DNA of 64,000 nt from JOPF133 sp052144935 (GTDB lineage Bacteria; Acidobacteriota; Terriglobia; Bryobacterales; Bryobacteraceae), in NCBI GenBank assembly GCA_052144935.1, contig JBKQPR010000191.1, forward strand, positions 1-64,000, given 5' to 3'. Shown piece after piece: positions 1 to 8,563 of this stretch (positions are counted from its first letter, which is position 1; every line of letters starts with the position of its first letter). Under the pieces are notes generated by a model. That model worked only from the letters and a program-made list of their open reading frames with translations, was not told where the DNA came from and searched no databases. Both the position numbers and the translations under genes were made by a program.

Positions 1-188
1 TTCTCACCGCGTAGCCTCCCCGGACAGATCTTTAGCCCTGGATATGGGCCACTCGCAAAAGGCTCTAACGGCCCAATGGGTCATTCTTAGAAAGCACAGG
101 CGGGTCACTTCTGGCGAGCGCCGAAGCCTCGGAAATCGCTGCGCCCCCTGGCGCGCGCGGCACTGAGTGAAGACGGGGAGACACGAAA

Positions 189-1916
189 ATGAATAAGATT
201 GACAGCACTTCCACTGAGAAGAAGAGGCCGGAAGGTCCGAACCGGCGGCATTTCCTCGGCCAGGCCGGAGCCGCTGCGGCGACGCTTGCCGCAGGGGCAC
301 TCACGGCGTCGTCTGCGGCGGCCGCCCAGTCCTCCGACAGTCGTGACTCCAGTGCGGGGGACCCGACAAAAGGAGCCGGCAAGCGGGTGATCGAGGCCCT
401 CGACCTGCGCCTCGCGGTAGCAACTCAGGACGCCCTTGTTCCGGCGGCGAAGAACGTGAACAACGGCGATGACGCGCTCTATCCGGACAAGGGCGGCACA
501 TATACTAAAGGTCTCCCGCACGACAGTTTCGGGCGCGTGAACCTGGCCGCGTATGCAACCTTTAAGACCGCCCTGGCCAGCGGCCGGTTTTCCGATTTCG
601 AGAACATCGCGATGGGCGGAACGCGGACGCTGAACGGCCCGCAAGCCGGCTTGGCATTCGATCTGTGCGCGCTGGATAACGCCCAGTTTGGCTCGCCGGA
701 AGTGCCTCCTGCGCCATTACTGGCTGGCGACCAGAGCGCTACCGAGATGCTCGAGCACTATTGGGCTTCCTTGCTGCGCGATCTGGCCTTCACCGATTAT
801 GGTTCGAGTTCGCTGGCCGCGCCGGCAGCGGCGGAACTGAATGGGCAGCCTGCCTACCTGGGTCCGCGGAACAGCCAAGGCCAGGTGACCGCGGATCTGC
901 TTTTCCGCGGTGGCTTCCCGGGCGAAGCGGTGGGGCCATACATCTCCCAGTTTTTCATCATACCAACCTCTTTCGGCGCACAGCCCATCAGTCAGCAAAT
1001 GGTGAGCTATCTCCCGAACATCGATTACCTGACCAGCTTCAGCGACTGGCTGACGGTCCAGAATGGCAACTCCACCGGCATGCAAAACCAGAGTGACCCG
1101 GTATTGCGTTATCGGCGTCATGGCCGGGATCTCGCGGCGTTTACCCATGTGGACGTGGTCTATCAGGCGTATTTTACGGCGTTTCTGATACTTACCGCCA
1201 TAGGTGCGCCCTTGAACCCCGGCAACCCCTATGTGGGATCGAGGTGTGAAAACGGCTTCGGCACCTTCGGCGCGCCTGATTTTTCGGGAATTCTGACGGA
1301 AGTGGCCACCAAGGCCTTGAATGCCGCGTGGTACCAGAAGTGGTTTGTTCACCTTCGTCCTCGCCCGGAAGCTTTCGGCGGAATCGTTCATCTCGTCAAG
1401 ACCGGAATGGCGGGCCAAACCGCTGTCAAACCGAGCGATGTGATCCTGAATTCCGTGGGACTGCAGCAGAGCATGACGAAGTACGGGACCTGGCTCCTTT
1501 CCCAGGCGTTTCCCGAAGGCTCGCCGATGCACCCGGCTTACCCGACCGGCCATGGCGTGGTTGCCGGCGCTTGTATCACGGTGCTGAAGTTCATCTTCGA
1601 CGGTAATTTCGCGATTCCGCAGCCGGTGGTGCCCACCAGCGATGGCTTGTCGCTGGTATCCTACACCGGTTCAGATGCGGGGCAACTTACGGTCAACGGA
1701 GAGTTGAACAAACTCGGCCACAATGTCAGCTTCGGCCACGGAATCCACGCCGGCATCCATTGGCGCAGTGACAGCGATACGTCCCTGTTGCTGGGCGAGG
1801 CCGTCGCACTCAGTTTCCTCAGAGATAGGGCCAAGACCTACAACGAGCCATTCACCATCCAATTGACTAAGTTCGATGGAACCACCGCCACCATTTCCAA
1901 CCAAGGTAACCCGTAG
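189..1916 (+). CDS. Tat-exported vanadium-dependent haloperoxidase-like protein (PAP2 fold)
   Basis: The 575-residue product begins with a twin-arginine signal (RRHFLGQAG, Arg19-Arg20) followed by an Ala-rich hydrophobic stretch, so it should be exported folded. The C-terminal third carries the vanadate/phosphate pocket motifs of vanadium haloperoxidases: KWFVHLRPRPEAFGG near residue 384, HPAYPTGHG near 448 and GIHAGIHWRSDSD near 518. The family oxidises halides with peroxide or acts as an acid phosphatase. The segment before the last motif reads FGHGIHAGIHW, so the Arg usually found just upstream of AGVHW appears replaced. The ATG at 189 has GGGGAG at about 175-180. It stands alone, so there is no operon context. 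Family confident; halogenation versus phosphatase activity cannot be decided. Confidence 0.85.
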   Translation: MNKIDSTSTEKKRPEGPNRRHFLGQAGAAAATLAAGALTASSAAAAQSSDSRDSSAGDPTKGAGKRVIEALDLRLAVATQDALVPAAKNVNNGDDALYPDKGGTYTKGLPHDSFGRVNLAAYATFKTALASGRFSDFENIAMGGTRTLNGPQAGLAFDLCALDNAQFGSPEVPPAPLLAGDQSATEMLEHYWASLLRDLAFTDYGSSSLAAPAAAELNGQPAYLGPRNSQGQVTADLLFRGGFPGEAVGPYISQFFIIPTSFGAQPISQQMVSYLPNIDYLTSFSDWLTVQNGNSTGMQNQSDPVLRYRRHGRDLAAFTHVDVVYQAYFTAFLILTAIGAPLNPGNPYVGSRCENGFGTFGAPDFSGILTEVATKALNAAWYQKWFVHLRPRPEAFGGIVHLVKTGMAGQTAVKPSDVILNSVGLQQSMTKYGTWLLSQAFPEGSPMHPAYPTGHGVVAGACITVLKFIFDGNFAIPQPVVPTSDGLSLVSYTGSDAGQLTVNGELNKLGHNVSFGHGIHAGIHWRSDSDTSLLLGEAVALSFLRDRAKTYNEPFTIQLTKFDGTTATISNQGNP

Positions 1917-2182
1917 CCCGTGGGAGGGTTCTGTTCTCGCGACTCTGGCGCCCGGTCGCGGTCCCGCCTATTGGCCGTGAAACCTTCTTTCTGGAAAAGT
2001 GCCTGATCTCCGCGCGGGCGCTTTCGCCTGCCAATCGTCCGCCTATGGACGGTGAATCCCCTCGGTAAGCGCCCCCAGGCCATCCGGTCCCGCCCGTGAG
2101 CCGCGCGTCCGCGCTCCTCAAACAGTCTCCGGCGTGATCTCATGCCGCCCCAGGACCTCACCTTTTCTCTCTCGCGGCCGAT

Positions 2183-2818
2183 ATGTCCTGCATGACGATC
2201 CAATCTCTCTCTACCGCGGATTACGCCCCGCTGTCCGGCACCAGCAGTTGCAGTTCCGGTTCCAGTTGGGGATCGGCCAGCGCCTCCAGTTCGCAGGCCA
2301 CCGGTTCCAGCTCAGGGTCGAGCCAGTCGCAACTCTCCCCGGGGGCCAGGCTCTTGAGCGAGCTTCAGCAGCTCCAACAGCAGGATCCCACCCAGTTCCA
2401 GCAAGTGACCTCGTCCATGGCCGGCAGCCTGCAGAAGGAAGCCCAGCAGGCCCAGCAAAGCGGCAGCACTACGGAAGCCTCCGATCTCAACCAGCTTGCA
2501 TCGGCGCTCACTACAGCCTCCCAGACGGGCGATCTGTCATCGCTCCAATCGGCCCTGCAGCAGCAGTCCTCAGGCACGTCCGGGGCGTCCGATACGACGG
2601 AACCCACACAGCCTTACTCCTATTACGGCGGGGGCGGAAATTTCAGCGCCGGTTCGACTTCCGGCGCGCCTTCCGCTAGCGACTCTGGCGGCGCAAGTTC
2701 CTCGGGCGCCGGTTCCACCACCAACCCCAACGTGCTCGCCTATCGGCAGAATTCGTCGTCGAGCGGCTCGATGGTCCAGAACCTGTGGAGCCTGTTCCAG
2801 GCCGCCGAGGGGAATTGA
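2183..2818 (+). CDS. Ser/Gln-rich low-complexity hypothetical protein
   Basis: A 211-residue protein rich in Ser, Gly, Thr and Gln. Residues about 20-50 are an SSGSS-type linker, residues about 53-135 form a Gln-rich, probably helical segment (repeated LLSELQQLQQQ-like pattern), and the C-terminal third returns to Gly/Ser-rich sequence ending in LWSLFQAAEGN. No signal peptide or membrane segment is evident. The codon composition stays coding-like and the frame is open over 630 bases, and a similar architecture (disordered N-terminus, Q-rich helix) is common in acidobacterial orphan proteins. A start at the second Met (2192) is equally possible. Function unknown. Confidence 0.6.
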   Translation: MSCMTIQSLSTADYAPLSGTSSCSSGSSWGSASASSSQATGSSSGSSQSQLSPGARLLSELQQLQQQDPTQFQQVTSSMAGSLQKEAQQAQQSGSTTEASDLNQLASALTTASQTGDLSSLQSALQQQSSGTSGASDTTEPTQPYSYYGGGGNFSAGSTSGAPSASDSGGASSSGAGSTTNPNVLAYRQNSSSSGSMVQNLWSLFQAAEGN

Positions 2819-2878
2819 GCCAATTGAGCGGCGCGGCGTTGCGAGTCGCCGCAGGCTCAGCGGGTCTCCGAACGGGCT

Positions 2879-3754
2879 TCAGTGGGACATCGAATAGATC
2901 ACGTAATTGACTCCCAGCCGTATCCCCAGCGCCGAAAACCTCTCCGGATACGCCGGGCTGTCGGCCCACTCCCAGGAATCGCCCACGTCGGAGTTGAACG
3001 TCATAGTGACCATCAGGCGGCCCTTGTCGTCGTAGACGCCACGCCACCGCGCAATCGTGCCGGCCGCCCGCTGTCCCATGTATCCGTTGCGGTTCAAGGC
3101 CCACTGCCCGAGGATCTGATACCGCTCGTCCAGGTCGTAGACCGTGTGGAAAATCGCGTCCTTATCGTCGATTTCGACAATCGGCCGGTCCGGAAAGATC
3201 ACCTTCATGGTTTCGTCGAAGCGGTCCCACTCCTCCGGCCCCCAGAAGTCGTCCATGTAAATGAAGCCGCCCCGCAGCAGGTACTCGCGCACGGTCTTGG
3301 CCTGGGCGTCGGTGAGCTTCCAATCGCCCATTTCCCCCACCACCATCCACGGCCAGTTGTAGATGTCGTCGGTGTCGTCGGGATTCACCGGCTGCTCCAC
3401 GGAGCGGGCACTCACGCGCGTCAGCCGGCGGACCGCCTGCGCGAAATGCCGGTCCGCGCGGGGATAGTCCTGGGTCCAGCTTGTGCCCCCTTCGCGCCAG
3501 TCCAGCGGACCGCCGAACCGTCCGAAGCCTCCAAAACGCCCGCCGCGCGGGCCGAAGCGCGCATTGGGATGCTGCGGATACATCAGGCGGGCCTGCACCC
3601 ATTCGCTGGCCTCCTGGTAATCGGGCGGCAGCGGGATATCGTCGTAGGCCTCCAGGCTGCGATATACGCGGAACGGCTTTTGGAAGGCGCACAGCCCGCC
3701 GATCAGCGCCAAACCGCAACCTAAGCGCCAACACCAACCCCTCATTGCAGTCAT
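2879..3754 (-). CDS. DUF4159 domain protein, exported
   Basis: I place the start at the ATG at 3754, which gives MTAMRGWCW followed by a hydrophobic core (LGCGLALIGGLCAF), a plausible signal peptide. The mature part matches DUF4159: an N-terminal RVYRSLEAYDDIPLPPDYQ-like strand, then residues around YNWPWMVVGEMGDWKLTDAQ and the REYLLRGGFIYMDDFWG segment that is the hallmark of the family, ending in a beta-strand LGVNYVIYSMSH. The family is often found beside MoxR-type ATPase and BatA-like genes, but none is present here. A Gly/Arg/Phe-rich insertion (FGPRGGRFGGFGRFGG) lies near residue 70. Function of DUF4159 is not established; it may be glutamine-amidotransferase-like in fold. Confidence 0.75.
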   Translation of the reverse strand: MTAMRGWCWRLGCGLALIGGLCAFQKPFRVYRSLEAYDDIPLPPDYQEASEWVQARLMYPQHPNARFGPRGGRFGGFGRFGGPLDWREGGTSWTQDYPRADRHFAQAVRRLTRVSARSVEQPVNPDDTDDIYNWPWMVVGEMGDWKLTDAQAKTVREYLLRGGFIYMDDFWGPEEWDRFDETMKVIFPDRPIVEIDDKDAIFHTVYDLDERYQILGQWALNRNGYMGQRAAGTIARWRGVYDDKGRLMVTMTFNSDVGDSWEWADSPAYPERFSALGIRLGVNYVIYSMSH

Positions 3755-4072
3755 TCGGGTGCCTTGCCTGAAGGATATCAGGTTCCACACACGCTGGTGG
3801 ATGGGAAAAGCCGATCGAAAAACGCCGCGGGCCTAATGTTTGGTTCCAGTCCTGCCGATAAGCTTATCAAGACGGCCATTGACCCAGGCGATCTCGCGGC
3901 TGAGGTATTGCCTTGTTTGGCAATGCAAGCCTCGACACGCAGGCCCGGCACGCAAGCGCGGCACGCCGGCCGCGGTCCGAGACGCATGACCGTTCCCGCG
4001 CGACCGGTGTCTACCCGGCCCGCTGGTTCGACCAGGCCACGGCGGCATCGTGGCTGCGGCATCGTGGCCGGG
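3755..4072. other. Divergent intergenic region between the DUF4159 and MCP-like genes
   Basis: About 320 bases separate the two divergent genes. The frame of the downstream gene is open through this stretch, but its translation (Arg/Pro/Thr-rich, overlapping the start of the opposite gene) does not look like protein. I expect promoters for both genes here but see no convincing -35/-10 pair. Confidence 0.4.
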
Positions 4073-6031
4073 ATGAACACCAAAGCCGTGGGTGAAAATG
4101 TCAGGAGGAGAGTGACCGCGACCGCTGACCAGCACGAGGCCTCATCCGCACAGGCTGGGCGGCAGGCCGTGCTGGGCCTGCTGCGCTCGCTCGGCCGTGT
4201 GCTCCAACGGGCGCTCCGTTCAGCCAGCCGGCGCCGGCTGGAGGACGGCAGTTGGATCGAAGGCGTCGGCCGCGCGATCGCCGATCTGGATCGGATGAAC
4301 CGTTCGACCGAAGCCGGCTTCCTGGCCGTGGGAGAGAAGCTGAGCGGCTTTCTGGCGGCCGCGCGCCAGGTTTCCGCCAGCGCCGCGGCCACCGCCGAGC
4401 GGGTCTCCGGCGAGCAGGGACAGCGCGATTTCGACGCCCTGGTGCGTGTCCGGGAGCAGACCGCGGAGATGCGGAAGTATGCGGAAGCGGTGGCCGATCT
4501 GTCGCAGTTGCGGGATTCGGCCATCCGGCTCCGGCACGTCTTTGCCGGCTTCGACCACACCGTGGCTTCGTTCCGGGTGCTGGCGGTGCTGGCGCGCATC
4601 GAGACCGCGCGGCTGGGTGAGTCGGGGGCCGGGCTGGCCCATTTGACCGAAGAGATGCGGGGGCGCAGTGACGACATCGCTTCACGGACCGGCCGCTTCC
4701 TGGACACCGCCGCAACGCTCGACCGGCGCGTCGAAGAGCATCTGAACCGGATTGCGGACCTGGACGCCCGCCAATTGAAGGCCCTTCCGCCGCTGATGGA
4801 CGCAGTGGCCCGGAATTTCGCGGCCTTGCGCGACCGCAGAGAACTCGGTGAGGCCGCCGCCGCCAGGCTCGGCGCTCAGTTCGCCGAGCTCTCGGAGGCC
4901 ATCGGAGACGTGGTCACCTCGGTTCAATTCCACGACATCACGCGCCAGCAGATCGAGCACGCGATCGAATCCCTGCAGCAGCTCCACGACCATGCCGGCC
5001 AGGGCTACCGCGATGCGCCCACGCCCGAGCAGGGCGCCGTCATCGAGCTGCAGTTGGCCCAGTTGGACAACGCCCGGCGGACGTTTCTGACGTCCATCGG
5101 CCAGATTGACGGGCGCCTGGAGACGGTGGCCCGCCGGATGAGCGAAATGGCCGCCGAAAGCCAGAACCTGGCCGGACAAGCGCAGGGCCGGAACGAGTCG
5201 TCGTTCGCGGAAATGATGGGCTGCTTCGCGGGCATCCTGGACGCGGCCGGCGAGTGCGGATCCTTCGAGCAGGGCGCCCGAACGGCCCTGGCGGAACTCC
5301 GCCAGGCCATCCAGGCGTTGGGGGAGGCGCTGGCCGATATTGGAGCCATCGAATTGCACCTCAAGCGGCTGTCGCTGAACGCCGCCATCCAGGCGGTGCA
5401 TCTGGGAGCGGCCGGCGAACCGTTCAACGCGGTGGCCGGCGCGATGCACAGCCTGCAGGCCGATTGTGAAACCCGCTCCGGCCAAAGCCGCGTGGAGATG
5501 GATTCGATCGGCGCGGCCCTTCGCGCCATGGTGGAACAGGGGATGGCATCGCAGTCCCGCCAGGGGACCGGTATCGAGACCGCGGTGGACGATTTGCAAG
5601 CGCGAATCGAGGAAATGTGCGTAGCCAACGAGCGCGGCATCGCGAGTTGCCAGGAGATTGGCTCCCTGGTCGGCCGGCTGCTGGCGGACATTCAGTCGGC
5701 GCAGCAGGATCTGGCGGAGAGCCGCGCCCTCACCGAAGCGGTGGATGGTTGTTGCGAGACACTGCGCCGTGTGGGGCAGGCTTCAGCCTGCCAACCCCTC
5801 CTGCGCCGGATGATCGGCTGGAACGCCGCCCGCCCGCCGGCGAGCTCGGCGGCAAACTCGGCGGCAAGCCCGGGGCCAGGCGTGACGCCCGAGTTGCAAT
5901 TGGCGGAATGCACCCGGAACTACACCATGCGGGCGGAGCATGAGGTGCATCGGGAGTTGACGGGATGCGCCCCGGCGGCCAGCGGGCCCGCCCAAGCCAG
6001 CCCCTCGAACGGTGAGTTGGAATTGTTTTGA
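4073..6031 (+). CDS. Soluble methyl-accepting chemotaxis-like signalling protein
   Basis: Long Ala/Glu/Gln/Arg-rich coiled-coil protein of about 650 residues without membrane segments, so it should be cytoplasmic. Near residue 280 is VVTSVQFHDITRQQIEH, a helix found in some MCPs and resembling the CheZ-type QxxTxQ surface. Near residue 430 is RLSLNAAIQAVHLGAAGEPF, a recognisable but degenerate form of the MCP signalling hairpin (usually LALNAAIEAARAGE.GRGFAVVA). The Glu-to-Gln and Arg-to-His changes may weaken CheW/CheA contact. The start is uncertain: ATG 4073 is used; GTG 4112 is in frame and has AGGAGG at 4103-4108, only 3 nt away. No che genes are nearby, so its kinase partner must be elsewhere. 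Confidence 0.7.
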   Translation: MNTKAVGENVRRRVTATADQHEASSAQAGRQAVLGLLRSLGRVLQRALRSASRRRLEDGSWIEGVGRAIADLDRMNRSTEAGFLAVGEKLSGFLAAARQVSASAAATAERVSGEQGQRDFDALVRVREQTAEMRKYAEAVADLSQLRDSAIRLRHVFAGFDHTVASFRVLAVLARIETARLGESGAGLAHLTEEMRGRSDDIASRTGRFLDTAATLDRRVEEHLNRIADLDARQLKALPPLMDAVARNFAALRDRRELGEAAAARLGAQFAELSEAIGDVVTSVQFHDITRQQIEHAIESLQQLHDHAGQGYRDAPTPEQGAVIELQLAQLDNARRTFLTSIGQIDGRLETVARRMSEMAAESQNLAGQAQGRNESSFAEMMGCFAGILDAAGECGSFEQGARTALAELRQAIQALGEALADIGAIELHLKRLSLNAAIQAVHLGAAGEPFNAVAGAMHSLQADCETRSGQSRVEMDSIGAALRAMVEQGMASQSRQGTGIETAVDDLQARIEEMCVANERGIASCQEIGSLVGRLLADIQSAQQDLAESRALTEAVDGCCETLRRVGQASACQPLLRRMIGWNAARPPASSAANSAASPGPGVTPELQLAECTRNYTMRAEHEVHRELTGCAPAASGPAQASPSNGELELF

Positions 6032-6079
6032 CGGTTGCGGGCACACCCGGCGAACGACATACTGGTCTCAGACTACCCC

Positions 6080-7411
6080 ATGAAAAAAATGGCTCTGATT
6101 CTAGCGCTCGCAGGCGGCGCGGCCGCGCAGGATCTGGCGCCGGAAACGATTCTGGTGGCCCGTCTCAGAGACCATCTCCGCGATCAGCTTGGCCATCTCC
6201 CGGACTATACCTGTCTGGAGAACATTGTCCGCTATCATCGCCAGCCCGGCCCGCGGTCCAAGCTGCTGCCCCTCGATCGGGTACGGCTGGAGGTGCTCTA
6301 CAGCGGCTCCCATGAATGGTACGGCTGGCCCGGCGCACGCTCGCTGGATGAGGAGAAACCGGAAAAATTCATTGGCAGTGGCATGATCGGAAACGGTCTT
6401 TTTGCCCTGTTTCATAAGGCCATCTTTCTCGGCGATGCCGCCACCTATACGTACCGGGGCGAGGAGCGGCTCGACGGGCCCGAAGGGCGCCCCGCCGCCG
6501 CGAAGTACGATATCCGCCTGCCCCGGCTCCGGAGCGGCCAGAAGATTTTCCTGGTGGGCGGCGTCGGAACCGTGGGATTGAAGGGATCCTTCTGGGCCGA
6601 TCCGCGCTCGCTCGATCTTCTGCGCCTGACGGTGGAGGCCGACGAGATCCCGGCGTACCTGCCGCTGGCCGAAATGGGCGCGCGCGTGGACTACGCCCAC
6701 ACGCGAATCGGATCGAGCGACATTCTGTTGGCGCAGAATGCCGATCTGCATATGCTGGAACTCTCCGGCGAGGAAAACTACGACCGCTTCGAATTCACGC
6801 ACTGCTCGCAGTTTCACGCCGAAAGCGCGCTCACCTTCGGGCCCGCCGGACCCGCTGGGTACCCCGCCGGACCCGGTGGGCACCCCGCCGCCAATCCGGC
6901 TCCCGCACCCGCGGCCCAACCGGAGGAAGAAGCCGAGGAAAAAGTCCCCGCCCTGCTGCTGGTCACCGTGCAACTCCAGACCCCCATCGCCGGGAACGAC
7001 CCGCTGGGCACGCCGCTCGAAGGCAGAACCTATGGTGATGTGTTGCGCAAAGGCAAAGTGGCGATCCCGGATGGCTCGAAGGTGCGCGGGCGCATTCGGC
7101 GGCTGGAGCGGTCCGACCTCAAGCCGGGGTATTTTGTGGTGGGGATCGAGTTCACCGAGATCGAAATCCGCGGCGCGCCGGTGCGCTTCTACGCGGACTT
7201 GTTGAAGCTGGATCGCCGCGGCGGTATCCAACAGGCGCTCTCCAACCGGATCGACCGGCCTTTCTACCCAGGCGTGAGCCGCGAGGCGCTCGAAACCGTC
7301 AGCCTGCCGGAAATCCCCGGCGTGGCTGCGTTTTTCGTCCCCGGCCGGACCCTGGCGCTTCCCCAGGGTTTTTGGACGGTCTGGCGAACCCGCGGGCTGC
7401 TGCACCAGTAA
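6080..7411 (+). CDS. Exported hypothetical protein, acidobacterial type
   Basis: The ATG at 6080 gives MKKMALILALAGGAAAQ, a short signal peptide with an AxA-like site, and so is preferred over the upstream in-frame ATG at 6035. The mature chain begins with a helical segment (LRDHLRDQLGHLPDYTCLE) and continues as a beta-rich domain (for example GQKIFLVGGVGTVGLKGSFW). Around residues 266-300 lies a Pro/Gly/Ala-rich linker (AGPAGYPAGPGGHPAANP) followed by an acidic patch, then a second small beta domain (VKGRIRR-type). I do not recognise a named family; the DYTC motif with an exported two-domain layout recurs in acidobacteria. It sits 49 bases after the MCP-like gene on the same strand and may be cotranscribed. 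Confidence 0.65.
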   Translation: MKKMALILALAGGAAAQDLAPETILVARLRDHLRDQLGHLPDYTCLENIVRYHRQPGPRSKLLPLDRVRLEVLYSGSHEWYGWPGARSLDEEKPEKFIGSGMIGNGLFALFHKAIFLGDAATYTYRGEERLDGPEGRPAAAKYDIRLPRLRSGQKIFLVGGVGTVGLKGSFWADPRSLDLLRLTVEADEIPAYLPLAEMGARVDYAHTRIGSSDILLAQNADLHMLELSGEENYDRFEFTHCSQFHAESALTFGPAGPAGYPAGPGGHPAANPAPAPAAQPEEEAEEKVPALLLVTVQLQTPIAGNDPLGTPLEGRTYGDVLRKGKVAIPDGSKVRGRIRRLERSDLKPGYFVVGIEFTEIEIRGAPVRFYADLLKLDRRGGIQQALSNRIDRPFYPGVSREALETVSLPEIPGVAAFFVPGRTLALPQGFWTVWRTRGLLHQ

Positions 7412-7878
7412 CGGGCCGCCCTGGAGCTTTTGCCCCCGGCGCCCGCCCCGCGCCGTACTTCGTTGATGGCCTCTGTAGCCGGGACTGTTAACGCATTTTT
7501 TCTTCCGATCGCCGAGCCTAGCCCTTGCTGCCTCGTGACGCCGCTCGATCGGGCGTCGGTGGACCTGCGCGCGCTGAAGGACGGCCCGCCGCACTCGCGG
7601 GCACGCGTTATCGGCGGGGTAGATCGTGTGTATGACGGTACACCTGTCCGCCGTGAGCCCGCTCGTGGCGTGAAATACTTCCGGCTGATTCCTATGCCCA
7701 TTTCATGCTCAATGCAAACGGGCAAACCCCAAAAAACGAATCGTAAAAAAACTCACGAAATTATTTCCTTGACTTTGGTCCCTGGTTGCGGAGCAGAATA
7801 GTGTCGAATGATAATTAAGTACTAAAAGATCTGAAACTACTATTACTGACTAATACTCGAGTCGGGAGGATAGAAACC
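7412..7878. other. Intergenic region with a possible promoter
   Basis: No supported gene. The last 150 bases turn AT-rich. TTGACT at 7769-7774 is followed by CAGAAT at 7794-7799 (19-nt spacing, poor), about 80 bases before the next start. Short ORFs here show no coding bias. Confidence 0.3.
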
Positions 7879-8547
7879 ATGTCTGCGAGCGACCTGTTGT
7901 TGTCCTTTGCCGGCCGGCAGTTGGACCGTTCGTTCCGGCCGCGCTGCGGCAACATGCAACAACACTTTGAACACCAAGAGCCGCAACCCGCCGTCGGGTC
8001 TACTTGCGGCGCAAGGAGTAATCCTGCAAGGCCGAGGGTCTCCGTTGTAACAGGATGGTTATGTCTAACAATCGTCCTCGCCGGCAACGGCTTTGCGCAG
8101 TCCGCGCAGCCTTCCAAGCCTGTCTCGGTGCCGCCGATCGAGGACCGCGAACTGTATTACTCCTTCTTTAACTATCAGCAGGGCCAGGTGACCTCGATGC
8201 AAGCCGCCATCGCCGCCAACCCTCAAAGCAGCACCCAGCTCAATCAACAGATGGCGGCCTTGCTCGGGGTAGCCGTTACGGAGCTACCAACGGTAATTAA
8301 TAACCTCAAGACCGTCACCCAAAGTTACACCGCCTTGGCCGCTCAACGTCAGGCATATGTTCCACCTGCCTCGCCAGTCAGCGGCCAGCCTACAGCCAGC
8401 CAGATGACCGCGGAATTTGAACTCCAACGGCTGTATATCACCCTCGGCGGGGTGAGTTCCTTGTATTTAGGTCTCTCTTCCGCATCCTGGAGCGGCCTGC
8501 ACAGCTACATTGTCGGGCCGTATAAGACCACCATCTACCAACCCTGA
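7879..8547 (+). CDS. Secreted hypothetical protein
   Basis: Product of 222 residues preceded by GGGAGG at about 7862-7867. An unusually long N-terminus (about 52 residues) precedes the hydrophobic segment VVTGWLCLTIVLAGNGFAQS, which reads as a late signal peptide with cleavage after FAQ; an internal start may therefore be used. The mature part is Gln/Ala/Ser-rich and helical (QQGQVTSMQAAIAANPQSS). No family is recognised. It is the first gene of a co-directional run of secreted proteins reaching 14256, with only 16 bases to the next start. Confidence 0.6.
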   Translation: MSASDLLLSFAGRQLDRSFRPRCGNMQQHFEHQEPQPAVGSTCGARSNPARPRVSVVTGWLCLTIVLAGNGFAQSAQPSKPVSVPPIEDRELYYSFFNYQQGQVTSMQAAIAANPQSSTQLNQQMAALLGVAVTELPTVINNLKTVTQSYTALAAQRQAYVPPASPVSGQPTASQMTAEFELQRLYITLGGVSSLYLGLSSASWSGLHSYIVGPYKTTIYQP

Positions 8548-8563
8548 TCGAGGTTCATCCGTT

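Noticed and set aside
7430..7801. 123-codon ORF between 7412 and 7878
   Set aside because: Composition changes abruptly to AT-rich and Lys-rich at the end, no motif and no good start.
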